Positions 1 through 7,995 of a stretch of DNA of 64,000 bases are shown here, piece by piece. Numbering within the stretch: the stretch's first letter is position 1; every line of letters starts with the position of its first letter. The stretch comes from Flavobacteriales bacterium (GTDB lineage: Bacteria > Bacteroidota > Bacteroidia > Flavobacteriales > JASBRU01). The translations under genes were made by a program, and so were the position numbers. The DNA lies in NCBI GenBank assembly GCA_030149285.1, contig JASBRU010000004.1:1-64000 (forward strand), written 5' to 3'. Under the pieces are notes generated by a model that did not search any database, had not been told where the DNA came from, and was given only the letters and a program-made list of their open reading frames with translations.

Positions 1-609
1 TCTTACATCGTCAATTGCTGCGTCTCCACAACATCCGTTTGATATTTGACGAAAACGTATTTGAATAGTATCTCCTATATAAGATGCTAAATTTATAAAT
101 ACAGAATCCCATGGTGCTGATGATGATGTTTGAACGTCTCCTGTTATGTTATACATATTTGTCCAGGTTGCTCCTCCATCATTAGAGACATCTACATCCA
201 TATCAGATATACTACCTGCACTAAACCTATGTTGGTAGAAATACAATGCAGGTGTTGTTAAACCACTTACATCAATACTCGGAGTTATTAAATCTGCTAT
301 TTGACCTATTGCAGAACCTGACTCTTCACAATAAAGAAAGTTTAATCCTGTTTGATCATTTAATGGACCATTACCACTGGTTGGACCGGTACTTCTTGGT
401 ATCCATTTATGTACTGCCGAATTTGTAGCATCAGGGGTAGCTGTCCATAATGGATCTAATTGATTACCCGTGTTACTGCCCGAAGCGAGCCATGAAGGAC
501 CATCAAAGGTCTCAATAAAGGGTGCTGTTTGTACTTGAGCGCTAAGGTTTGGTGCAGATACAACTACACAAAGCACTGCCAGCGACAGCGAAAATAGAAA
601 TTTTCTCAT
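1..609 (-). CDS. Secreted MAM-like adhesin, N-terminal part (cut by window edge)
   Basis: The reading frame is open from an ATG at 609 to the window edge, so the C-terminus is missing. I read 203 residues. They begin with a signal peptide (MRKFLFSLSLAVLCVVVSA, then a probable cleavage site near SAQ). A beta-rich segment follows with ETFDG near the start, LDPLWTATPDA, TPALYFYQHRFS, a DVSNDGGATW motif and IQIRFRQ ending in AIDDV. That pattern is typical of MAM/jelly-roll-like domains of exported Bacteroidota proteins, which often end in a T9SS sorting tail that would lie outside the window. It is probably a surface or secreted adhesin or enzyme. The exact function is unknown. Confidence 0.75.
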   Translation of the reverse strand, partial: MRKFLFSLSLAVLCVVVSAPNLSAQVQTAPFIETFDGPSWLASGSNTGNQLDPLWTATPDATNSAVHKWIPRSTGPTSGNGPLNDQTGLNFLYCEESGSAIGQIADLITPSIDVSGLTTPALYFYQHRFSAGSISDMDVDVSNDGGATWTNMYNITGDVQTSSSAPWDSVFINLASYIGDTIQIRFRQISNGCCGDAAIDDVR

Positions 610-653
610 AATAATCGTTTTAGTTTCAACCGATTTAACTAACTGTTCTTCAG

Positions 654-693
654 CGAATAACCCCCAAAATCAGTAGACTTTAGGGGTAATTCG
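654..693. other. Long imperfect hairpin between divergent genes
   Basis: Arms CGAATAACCCC (654-664) and GGGGTAATTCG (683-693) pair with one A/A mismatch around an 18-nt loop. The hairpin lies about 45 bp upstream of the start at 609 on the minus strand and has no T-run on either side. It therefore looks more like a 5'-leader structure of the minus-strand gene than a terminator. Its function is unknown. Confidence 0.4.
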
Positions 694-830
694 TCCTCGT
701 AAATATAGAAAAAGCTAATTAGAATCATATTTTTTTTTGAGAAAAATTTAAGGCTTAGTCACTAATGTGGTAGATAAATTTATGTACTTTTCGAAAAAAT
801 ATCTCACCTAGGTTTTCGTCAAAAAAAATC

Positions 831-2462
831 ATGATTTATAATAGATCACTTTTTACTTATATCTTTTTTATCGTTTCTATAGGAATATTAATTTTTAATA
901 CTTCTTGCGCAAATATTGGTGCACCAACAGGAGGCCCTAAAGACAGTTTAGCACCAGAAGCAGTATTAATAAAACCCTTAAATTATAGCACTGAGTTTAA
1001 AGGCAAAAAAATAACCATTACATTTAATGAGTACATAAAGCTTACCAATATAAGCAGCCAGCTTATTGTTTCGCCCCCACTAAAAAGAAAGCCCGAAACT
1101 TTAGTAAAGGGTAAAAGTTTAATTATTGAACTTAAAGACACGCTAAGAGAAAACACAACCTATACTTTTAATTTTGGGAATGCTATAGTAGATATAACTG
1201 AGAACAACCCTATAGAAAACTTTAACTATGTTTTTTCTACAGGTAGTTATATAGACTCATTAAGTATTAAAGGGAAAGTAATTAACTCCTTTAATGACCA
1301 GCCGGAAAAAGATGCCTTAGCCATTTTATTTATTGCAAATGATAGTAGTAATATAGACTCGCTACCATACACTCAACTACCTAGTTATTTTAGTAAAACG
1401 GATGATAACGGGAACTTTGAAATAAAAAACTTAGCCCCTAATAGTTATAAGTTATTTACTTTAAAAGATGGGAATAACAATCTTAAGTATGATTTACCTA
1501 CAGAAATAATTGGTTTCGACAACAATTTGATCCGTGCTGATTATAATAATGACACTATATATACTATATACTCCTTTACAGAAACCCTCCCTTTTAAGTT
1601 CTTTAATGCTCGACATACTAATTATGGCAAAATAGCTTTTGCATTTAATCAGCCTGAAGATTCTATAACCATTCAAAAACTAAATGGGAATAGTTCAGAA
1701 AAAAAAGCTTGGGAGTTATATAGTTTTTCTAAAGAAAAAGACACACTCTTTTATTGGTCGCAAGAAGAAATAAAAGACTCTCTAATGTTTACCATTAGTT
1801 TAGCTAAGACAACATTAGACACTGTTGTGGTAAAAGCAAACGACTCCTATAAAAAGCCTAAGCTATTATTAAAAAGCAATATTGCTACTGACTTAAACAT
1901 TGGCGACTCATTAGTAATCAATACAAGTCAGCCATCAATAAGTGTAAATGAAAACAAGTTTTTACTAATTGCTGATTCTAAAGACACTTTAGATGTAAGC
2001 ATCAACAGCAATAAGAGCTTTAAAAAACATACTGTGGATTTTGAAAGAAAATTAGGCTCACAATATATTCTTACAGTTTTACCAAATGCATTTACTGATA
2101 TTTTTGAGACTAAAAATGATACATCTGTCTATTCTTTTAGAACCAAAAAAGTTGAGGACTACGGGGTATTAATTATCAATTATACACATTCAGGTTCCAA
2201 TCAGGCTATTATAGAGCTACTTGATGATAAAGGAGAGTTAGCAAAAAGCTACACTGTAAATGGCGATAAAAAAATAACCATTAATAATTTGCCGCCAAAA
2301 ACATATGCCGTAAGAGTTATTGAGGATATAAATGGCAATGGAAAATGGGATACAGGTAACTATTTATTAAAACTACAGCCGGAAAAAATACAAGCCTTTG
2401 ATGACTTAATAATTATTAGGGCCAACTGGGATGTAGACTTAGTGCTTAAACCTAGTTTTTAA
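831..2462 (+). CDS. Ig-like (Big_5) domain lipoprotein
   Basis: This 543-aa protein has a lipoprotein signal: a hydrophobic stretch at residues 9-24 ending in NTSC, with Cys26 as the likely lipidated residue, followed by GAPTGGPKDS. Residues of about 40-135 form a bacterial Ig-like (SbsA/Big_5) domain, with a TFNEYI motif, a Y-T-F-N-F-G strand and a closing YVFSTG. A carboxypeptidase-regulatory-like segment follows (NGNFEIKNLAPNSYKLF, about 188-205), and a second such segment lies near the C-terminus (VIEDINGNGKWDTGNY). This architecture is conserved and widespread in Bacteroidota, but its role is unknown. Its last 11 bp overlap the 3' end of the convergent amidase gene. Confidence 0.8.
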   Translation: MIYNRSLFTYIFFIVSIGILIFNTSCANIGAPTGGPKDSLAPEAVLIKPLNYSTEFKGKKITITFNEYIKLTNISSQLIVSPPLKRKPETLVKGKSLIIELKDTLRENTTYTFNFGNAIVDITENNPIENFNYVFSTGSYIDSLSIKGKVINSFNDQPEKDALAILFIANDSSNIDSLPYTQLPSYFSKTDDNGNFEIKNLAPNSYKLFTLKDGNNNLKYDLPTEIIGFDNNLIRADYNNDTIYTIYSFTETLPFKFFNARHTNYGKIAFAFNQPEDSITIQKLNGNSSEKKAWELYSFSKEKDTLFYWSQEEIKDSLMFTISLAKTTLDTVVVKANDSYKKPKLLLKSNIATDLNIGDSLVINTSQPSISVNENKFLLIADSKDTLDVSINSNKSFKKHTVDFERKLGSQYILTVLPNAFTDIFETKNDTSVYSFRTKKVEDYGVLIINYTHSGSNQAIIELLDDKGELAKSYTVNGDKKITINNLPPKTYAVRVIEDINGNGKWDTGNYLLKLQPEKIQAFDDLIIIRANWDVDLVLKPSF

Positions 2463-3231
2463 TCTCAAAATTATCTTGATCCTTCAAGAATGCTAGTTTA
2501 GTTCTAATCTTTTTTAGATACTCAACAGACAGGTTATTGGTCTCCACAATTTCCTCACTAGGCTTTATATTACTAATTATTTCGCCCATAGGATTTATTA
2601 CTGCAGAATCTCCTGAGTGATAAACCTCATTACCGTCATCCCCCACTCTATTAAGCCCTGCAACGTAACACTGATTTTCTATAGCCCTAGCCAGCAGTAA
2701 TGTTTTCCATGCATGACTTCTTCTTTCCGGCCAATTTGCTACATATATTAATAAATCATAATTAGTATTGTTTCTGCTCCATACCGGAAAACGTAAATCA
2801 TAGCATATAAGCGGGCATACCTTCCAGCCCTTTAACTCCACAATTATTCTCTCATTACCCGCAGCGTAATAATCATGTTCATTTGCCAGCGTAAATAAAT
2901 GTCGTTTATCATAAGTTTCATAAGTACCATCTGGTCTTACCCAAAATAATCTATTATAATAACTATCCTTTTCTTTAATAATAATACTTCCCGTAATTAC
3001 TGCTTTAGAGAGTTTCGCTTGTGCTTTTAACCAAGTTACAGTACCATCATTATTTTGCTCTGCTAGCTCTTTGGCATTCATACTAAACCCGGTGCTAAAC
3101 ATTTCCGGGAGTACTATCAAATCTGTTTGCTCATCAATAGCGGCTATTTTTTCGCCAAACATCTTTAGGTTGGCAGTTTTGTCTTGCCAAAAAAGCTTGG
3201 TTTGTATCAGTGTTATCTTTAAATCTTGCAT
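2452..3231 (-). CDS. Nitrilase-family omega-amidase (YafV-like)
   Basis: The 259-aa protein is a full-length carbon-nitrogen hydrolase. The catalytic Glu43 lies in LPEMFSTGF, Lys109 in YDKRHLF and Cys143 in PLICYDLRFPVW. The LPEMFSTGF and ANEHDYY signatures fit the YafV/Nit2 omega-amidases, which hydrolyse alpha-ketoglutaramate or alpha-ketosuccinamate left by glutamine-dependent transaminases. A matching methionine/glutamine transaminase lies on the same strand at 7996-9147, separated by the ECF sigma block. It probably acts in the cytoplasm in methionine salvage and keto-acid repair. Its 3' end overlaps the convergent lipoprotein gene. Confidence 0.88.
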   Translation of the reverse strand: MQDLKITLIQTKLFWQDKTANLKMFGEKIAAIDEQTDLIVLPEMFSTGFSMNAKELAEQNNDGTVTWLKAQAKLSKAVITGSIIIKEKDSYYNRLFWVRPDGTYETYDKRHLFTLANEHDYYAAGNERIIVELKGWKVCPLICYDLRFPVWSRNNTNYDLLIYVANWPERRSHAWKTLLLARAIENQCYVAGLNRVGDDGNEVYHSGDSAVINPMGEIISNIKPSEEIVETNNLSVEYLKKIRTKLAFLKDQDNFEIKN

Positions 3232-3263
3232 ACTGCAAATTAATTAAATTAAAGGGTTTTTAG

Positions 3264-3291
3264 CAGGCAACCTTTTTGTTTTACAATGTCT
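3264..3291 (+). promoter_or_regulatory. ECF-type promoter (site 1) upstream of the ECF sigma gene
   Basis: CAGGCAACC at 3264-3272 is followed by TTTT and then by GTCT at 3288-3291, a 15-bp spacer. The same two elements with the same spacer recur at 5486, 16090, 19800 and 21262. The -35/-10 layout resembles ECF sigma promoters (GGAAC-type -35, GTC-type -10). Transcription should start near 3298, which suggests the sigma factor controls its own gene. Confidence 0.75.
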
Positions 3292-3326
3292 ATAAGATAA
3301 TACTAACGAAAAAAGTTGTGCGTATA

Positions 3327-3332
3327 AAGGAG
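3327..3332 (+). promoter_or_regulatory. Shine-Dalgarno site supporting a TTG start at 3339
   Basis: AAGGAG sits 6 bp before an in-frame TTG at 3339. Strong Shine-Dalgarno sites are uncommon in this phylum, so this favours 3339 over the farther upstream TTG at 3276, which lies inside the promoter spacer and before the expected transcription start. Confidence 0.5.
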
Positions 3333-3338
3333 TTTGCT

Positions 3339-3935
3339 TTGCAGAACACATATGGAACTAAAACATTATTTTGCAATAAAATAAGCAATAGCTTGCAGAA
3401 AGAAGCGGATTTAATAGAGGCATGTAAGGCAAACGATAGTGACGCACAGCAAATAATTTATGAACTGTTTGCATCAAAAATGCTATCAATATGTCTAAGG
3501 TACACTCGAAATAAAGATGAGGCGCAAGATCTTATGCATGATGCTTTTATTAAAGTATTCTTAAACATCAAAAAATTTAGAGGTGATTCGTCTTTAGAAA
3601 CATGGATTACAAGAATAGTAATTAATCATACACTTAGTAGTCTAAAAAAAGAAATGAAAAGAAGCAAAGATGTTTCTATAGATGATGTTGAGTATAAACT
3701 AGAAGGCGAAACCGTTGAGGAAACAAATGATTCAGACGTAAACTCGCAAAGAGTACTAAAAAAAATGCAAGAATTGCCAGTTGGGTATCGAACAATATTA
3801 AACCTATATGCAATAGAAAATTACTCTCACAAACAAATTGCTGATGAATTGGGTATTTCGGTTGGAACATCTAAATCTCAACTTTCTAAGGCAAGGCGGT
3901 ATTTGGAAAACTTGCTAAACGATAAAAAAAGCTAA
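3339..3935 (+). CDS. ECF (sigma-70 family) sigma factor
   Basis: The protein is about 198 aa. It has a sigma region 2 (LSICLRYTRNKDEAQDLMHD followed by AFIKVFLNIKKF and LETWITRI) and a C-terminal sigma region 4 helix-turn-helix (NYSHKQIADELGISVGTSKS). No ATG is in frame. I chose TTG 3339 because of the AAGGAG before it. TTG 3393, giving LQKEADLIEACK, is the family-like alternative. The stop is 1 bp before the GTG of the next gene, so the two are almost certainly co-translated. The CAGGCAACC/GTCT promoter upstream is shared with three T9SS-exported proteins, so this is the likely regulator of that set. Confidence 0.88.
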   Translation: MQNTYGTKTLFCNKISNSLQKEADLIEACKANDSDAQQIIYELFASKMLSICLRYTRNKDEAQDLMHDAFIKVFLNIKKFRGDSSLETWITRIVINHTLSSLKKEMKRSKDVSIDDVEYKLEGETVEETNDSDVNSQRVLKKMQELPVGYRTILNLYAIENYSHKQIADELGISVGTSKSQLSKARRYLENLLNDKKS

Positions 3936-3936
3936 G

Positions 3937-5478
3937 GTGGCACAAGGTGATAAACACCATATTGACGAACTATTAAGAGCAAAATTAAGCGCTCCTTCTT
4001 CAGATGTAAAATCTGACTGGAATGCTTTTTCTGCAAAGTTAGCTATTGCACAAAAACGCAAAAGAAGAAAGCGTATTTGGGTTGCTGTATCATCTGTTAT
4101 AGCCTTACTACTAATTGTTGGTTTATTTGGCACTGATTACTTAATGCCAAATAAAGCTTTGCCAACCACAAACCCAACCATAGAAAGCCCACAACCTATA
4201 ACTGATACTCCAATAGAGAATAATGAAGGTATAGAGGACATTTCAGTGCCAGATATAGATTATGAAAAAGTACGCGATGAACAAATTGTTGATACAGAGC
4301 CTCCTACAGAAGAGCCCACACCGGATATACTTCCTGAGAGCACTATTGCTGTAGAAAACCAAAATACTGACCAACCAATAATAAATCAAACTGAAGGCAC
4401 AATTACTGAAAACAATGGCATTGAACTTTCTGTAAATGAAGGAGTAGAGCGTATTGAAACAAACACTGAAAGTGATGAGGCAGATGAAAATATAAAATTA
4501 ACCATTAACAAACCTACTGAAGACATTGCAAATGAGAATACCGCTGTTAAAGAACCAGCTAATAATACATCTGATGAAGAAAGTGATAAGCCTGATGTTG
4601 TACTAGAAGAAACTTTATCTAATACAGATAAATCAGTTAGTAATGAAAACCAAAGCGATAGCGGCAATACTTTTTCAGACTCAACCACTACACAGTTAGC
4701 AAATAATGACAGTAGCAATGCTATTATTGACAGTACAACTAATACTACGAGCACCGAAAAACCCAACATAAAATTAAGCCCTAAAACTACCAAGTGGATT
4801 TTCTCTTTCAATGCATACTCTAACTATACAGTGCGAGATGTGAAAATTAAAGACAATAGTACTATTCATAAAGACTATGAAAACATATTGTCGAACTCAG
4901 AAGAGGCGGGTTATAGCACCAATTTTGGTTTTGAAGTAAGATACCGTCCCTTACCATTCTTAACCATTGGTTCAGGTATTCATTACACTCAAAACAGAAC
5001 CGTTGGTAACTTTGACTTTACCAATGATCAAGTTCCCGTTATAGATGTTTCTGGCGCCATAGTTGGTTACATAACTTTAGACTCTACACAAGTAAGAACT
5101 GTAAGCCAAAGCATAAATAACAGACAAAATTATGTAGAAATACCTTTTTTACTTACTTATGAAAAACAGTTAAGTGAGAAGTGGTACTTAAATACAGAGT
5201 TTGGGGCAAGTGTGTTGTTTCACCTTAATTCTAAAGGGGAAACCATTAATAGTTTTAGTTTAGAGGCAACCCAATTATCTAACCAACCTAGCAGAACCTC
5301 ACTTGGCACTTTACATGCAAGAGCCGGACTACTATATAATTTCAGTAATAATTGGTTTGTAGGTATAGAGCCTACTTACAAATATTACTTAGGAAGTATT
5401 TACGAAACTGATTCGCCTATTAAAATTAATCAATATACTATCGGACTTAACATGAGCATACAATACAGAATAAAATAG
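3937..5478 (+). CDS. Probable dual-membrane anti-sigma factor with C-terminal beta-barrel
   Basis: This 513-aa protein starts at GTG 3937, one base after the sigma gene stop. The short N-terminal cytoplasmic part (1-46) has a DWNAFSAKL segment and a basic stretch (KRKRRKR). One transmembrane helix follows at about 47-66. Residues of about 70-285 are a very acidic, Asn/Thr/Glu-rich low-complexity linker. Residues of about 285-513 look like an outer-membrane beta-barrel, with alternating aromatic strands such as FGFEVRYRPL, TIGSGIHYTQ and FVGIEPTYKYY and a C-terminal MSIQYRIK. This layout matches the dual membrane-spanning anti-sigma (Dma) proteins reported from Bacteroides. Sigma inhibition by the N-terminus is inferred, not shown. 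Confidence 0.75.
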   Translation: MAQGDKHHIDELLRAKLSAPSSDVKSDWNAFSAKLAIAQKRKRRKRIWVAVSSVIALLLIVGLFGTDYLMPNKALPTTNPTIESPQPITDTPIENNEGIEDISVPDIDYEKVRDEQIVDTEPPTEEPTPDILPESTIAVENQNTDQPIINQTEGTITENNGIELSVNEGVERIETNTESDEADENIKLTINKPTEDIANENTAVKEPANNTSDEESDKPDVVLEETLSNTDKSVSNENQSDSGNTFSDSTTTQLANNDSSNAIIDSTTNTTSTEKPNIKLSPKTTKWIFSFNAYSNYTVRDVKIKDNSTIHKDYENILSNSEEAGYSTNFGFEVRYRPLPFLTIGSGIHYTQNRTVGNFDFTNDQVPVIDVSGAIVGYITLDSTQVRTVSQSINNRQNYVEIPFLLTYEKQLSEKWYLNTEFGASVLFHLNSKGETINSFSLEATQLSNQPSRTSLGTLHARAGLLYNFSNNWFVGIEPTYKYYLGSIYETDSPIKINQYTIGLNMSIQYRIK

Positions 5479-5485
5479 CTAAAGA

Positions 5486-5513
5486 CAGGCAACCTTTTTT
5501 AAAAAGGTAGTCC
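5486..5513 (+). promoter_or_regulatory. ECF-type promoter (site 2) upstream of the T9SS propeller protein
   Basis: CAGGCAACC at 5486-5494 and GTCC at 5510-5513 are separated by the same 15 bp as at the sigma gene. The -10 differs by one base (GTCC in place of GTCT). The ATG is at 5542, giving a short leader of about 20 nt. Confidence 0.7.
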
Positions 5514-5541
5514 ATATCTTTACGCTATAATACCATAAACA

Positions 5542-7941
5542 ATGATTAAACGAATTAAAATATTAATTTCCTTAGCCTTGCTATTAAGTATAGTTAAAAC
5601 TTATGGGCAGGGAAATACTATTCTACCCATTAACTGGCCTTACCCAACAGACTCTATTCAGGCTATGCACGGAAGTGCATCGCTATTATATATTGCCCAC
5701 CGAGATAATTCAGGACCACTTGACTCTATTAATATTTCTACATGGGATGGCAGCACATGGTCTAATATACTGGTCCCCAACTGTAATTGCTCAAACTTTC
5801 TAGTAAAAGATATGGCTGTTTATAATAACGAATTATATATAGCAGGAGAGTTTAACAATATCTCAGGAATCCCAAATTCAACAAGTATTATTAAATACAC
5901 AGGTACTGTATGGACTGATGTAGATGGCGGAATTACTGCTTCAACTCCAGCTTTTCCGAATAGTATTATTAACCATCTTGAAGTTTTTAATAACTCTTTA
6001 TATGCAGCTGGAATTTTTAACTCAATAGGCTCTTCAATTTCAGCAATTAATATTGCCAAATGGAACGGCACTGCGTGGGATTCTGCAAGCTCTGCAGCTG
6101 GTGCTGAGATTATAGAGTTAAAACAACTAAATGGAAAACTTTATGCCTCATTACAGTCATTCTCTAACGGAGTTTTATTAGAAATTGATGGAAGCGGTAC
6201 TACAGTAAAAACATTTCCAGGTACAAATCAGTTTATTTCAATTGCCTTACATAATGGCAATATCTACTTAAGAGATACACTCACGGTATACCAGTTAAAT
6301 GGGACAAATGCTGTAGGCAGATATTTTCCGAAAGCTATAGGAGGGCTTCCCATAGATGTCTCTAATTTAGAAAGCTATAATGGGGCTCTTTATAATTTTA
6401 ATGACTTCAACAACTCTTCGGCTCCATTTGTAAGTAAATATGATAACATCACTTGGTCTGAATCGCCAGTTACTTTCCTTGGATCTAGTGTTAATGAAAT
6501 TCATAAAACAGCCCAATTTAATGACGACCTATATATTGCAGGAAAGTATGGCACTTCTACAGGAGGATTTAATGTCGGAAAACTTTCTACTCGCACTGCT
6601 AATTTAGCCGGATATGTATACGAAGACAACAATTCTGATTGCATAAAAGATGCTAACGATAATGGGCAAAAAAATAGAATGCTTGAGATTTTTCCTGGTC
6701 CTTATTATGCAGTAACAAACGACACAGGGTATTATAGTATTGACCTGCCTGATAGTGTAACCTATACTATTACACTATTAAATGATTCTATTGGCTTGGG
6801 TAAATACTGGCAAAACTCTGCCTGTAGTTCCCCAATACAAACAATAGCAATAAATAGAGATACAACCACTAGTTTCAGTATAGAGACTGCACAAAGTGTA
6901 GTAGACCTTAAAGTTGAACTTACGGGATCTATGAGTTGGAGAGCTAGGCAAGGCTTTACACAACGATATTACATTGATATTACTAACATTGGCACTATAA
7001 ATTCTGGTCAATATAGCTTAAAGTTACTCCACGATTCATTAACTTATTTAAGTTCTTCTATAGTACCTAATACTGTAACTCCAGATTCTATAGATTGGAC
7101 TAACTTCCTTGCTTTAAATAGTGGGCAAACCACTTCATTAACAATTGATTTTAGGGTGCCTACCTCTTCTACCGTTTTAGGAGATGCTATTAACTTTGTT
7201 GCAGAGCTTTATGTTAATTCTGACAGTGATTACAACAATAATTATGATACTCTTTCTCAAACTGTAGTAGCCGCAGTTGACCCTAATGATAAGCAAACAA
7301 ACCCAACTGGTACAATTACACTTAATCAGCAGTATATTGATTATCAAATCAGGTATCAAAACACGGGATCTGATACCGCTATAAAAGTAACAGTAGTAGA
7401 CACCGTAGATAGTAAATTACCACTCACCAGTATTGTTATGCAATCACTAAGTCACTCTTATTCTATCAAGGTGCAAAACAATGCCATTATATGGACCTTT
7501 GATAATATTATGCTACCACATGCCACTTCAGATTCTTTAGGAAGTATTGGTTATATAAAATACCGGGCATATATTGCTCCGGGTTTAGCCGTAGGAGACA
7601 CCATATCTAACAGAGCAGACATCTATTTTGACTTCCAACAACTCTTAAAAACCAATACAGTAATTAATTGGGTTCCAAAACCACAGAGCATTAGTGAAAA
7701 TGGAAACCCAAATAACATGCTTAAAGTTTACCCAAACCCTGCTAGTAATAAAATTACTCTAAACTATACGGGAAATGATGATAAAAGCTTTTATATAATT
7801 AATTCACTTGGGCAAAAAATATTAGCAGTAGATGTGAGAGCTCATATTCCAAAAACAATTGATGTAAGCAATTTACCAGCCGGATTATATTTTATCCGAA
7901 GTACAGACTCAAATATTGTCTTTAAGCTACTTGTCAATTAG
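5542..7941 (+). CDS. T9SS-exported propeller protein with DUF7619-like domain and sorting tail
   Basis: The 799-aa protein has a signal peptide (hydrophobic residues 6-21, then YGQG). The N-terminal half holds Kelch-like propeller repeats, each with an LYIAG-F or LYAAG-F strand followed by a KW(T/N)G-W strand. Residues of about 350-440 resemble a SdrD B-like repeat (LAGYVYEDNNSDCIKD). Residues of about 575-715 form the bacterial-repeat domain known as DUF7619 (AAVDPNDKQTNPTG to ISNRADIYFDF). The end is a type A T9SS tail (LKVYPNPASNKITLNY, then DVSNLPAGLYFI and FKLLVN). It is probably cell-surface or secreted. The ECF-type promoter lies just upstream and a bidirectional terminator downstream. 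Confidence 0.87.
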   Translation: MIKRIKILISLALLLSIVKTYGQGNTILPINWPYPTDSIQAMHGSASLLYIAHRDNSGPLDSINISTWDGSTWSNILVPNCNCSNFLVKDMAVYNNELYIAGEFNNISGIPNSTSIIKYTGTVWTDVDGGITASTPAFPNSIINHLEVFNNSLYAAGIFNSIGSSISAINIAKWNGTAWDSASSAAGAEIIELKQLNGKLYASLQSFSNGVLLEIDGSGTTVKTFPGTNQFISIALHNGNIYLRDTLTVYQLNGTNAVGRYFPKAIGGLPIDVSNLESYNGALYNFNDFNNSSAPFVSKYDNITWSESPVTFLGSSVNEIHKTAQFNDDLYIAGKYGTSTGGFNVGKLSTRTANLAGYVYEDNNSDCIKDANDNGQKNRMLEIFPGPYYAVTNDTGYYSIDLPDSVTYTITLLNDSIGLGKYWQNSACSSPIQTIAINRDTTTSFSIETAQSVVDLKVELTGSMSWRARQGFTQRYYIDITNIGTINSGQYSLKLLHDSLTYLSSSIVPNTVTPDSIDWTNFLALNSGQTTSLTIDFRVPTSSTVLGDAINFVAELYVNSDSDYNNNYDTLSQTVVAAVDPNDKQTNPTGTITLNQQYIDYQIRYQNTGSDTAIKVTVVDTVDSKLPLTSIVMQSLSHSYSIKVQNNAIIWTFDNIMLPHATSDSLGSIGYIKYRAYIAPGLAVGDTISNRADIYFDFQQLLKTNTVINWVPKPQSISENGNPNNMLKVYPNPASNKITLNYTGNDDKSFYIINSLGQKILAVDVRAHIPKTIDVSNLPAGLYFIRSTDSNIVFKLLVN

Positions 7942-7963
7942 TTTTGTGGTATAGCTACCTATA

Positions 7964-7992
7964 AAAAAAGCCCCTAAATAGGGGCTTTTTTT
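7964..7992. terminator. Bidirectional intrinsic terminator
   Basis: The stem GCCCC/GGGGC (7970-7974 and 7981-7985) is flanked by an A-run on the left and a T-run on the right. It lies between convergent genes ending at 7941 and 7996, so it can end both. Confidence 0.85.
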
Positions 7993-7995
7993 ATT

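Noticed and set aside
3276-3338. Longest open frame for the ECF sigma gene, starting at TTG 3276
   Set aside because: This start lies inside the promoter spacer, before the expected transcription start, and codes for residues unlike the family.
4386-4811. Minus-strand open frame opposite the anti-sigma linker
   Set aside because: It is a shadow of the low-complexity acidic linker, giving a Ser/Val/Leu-rich translation with no homology signs.
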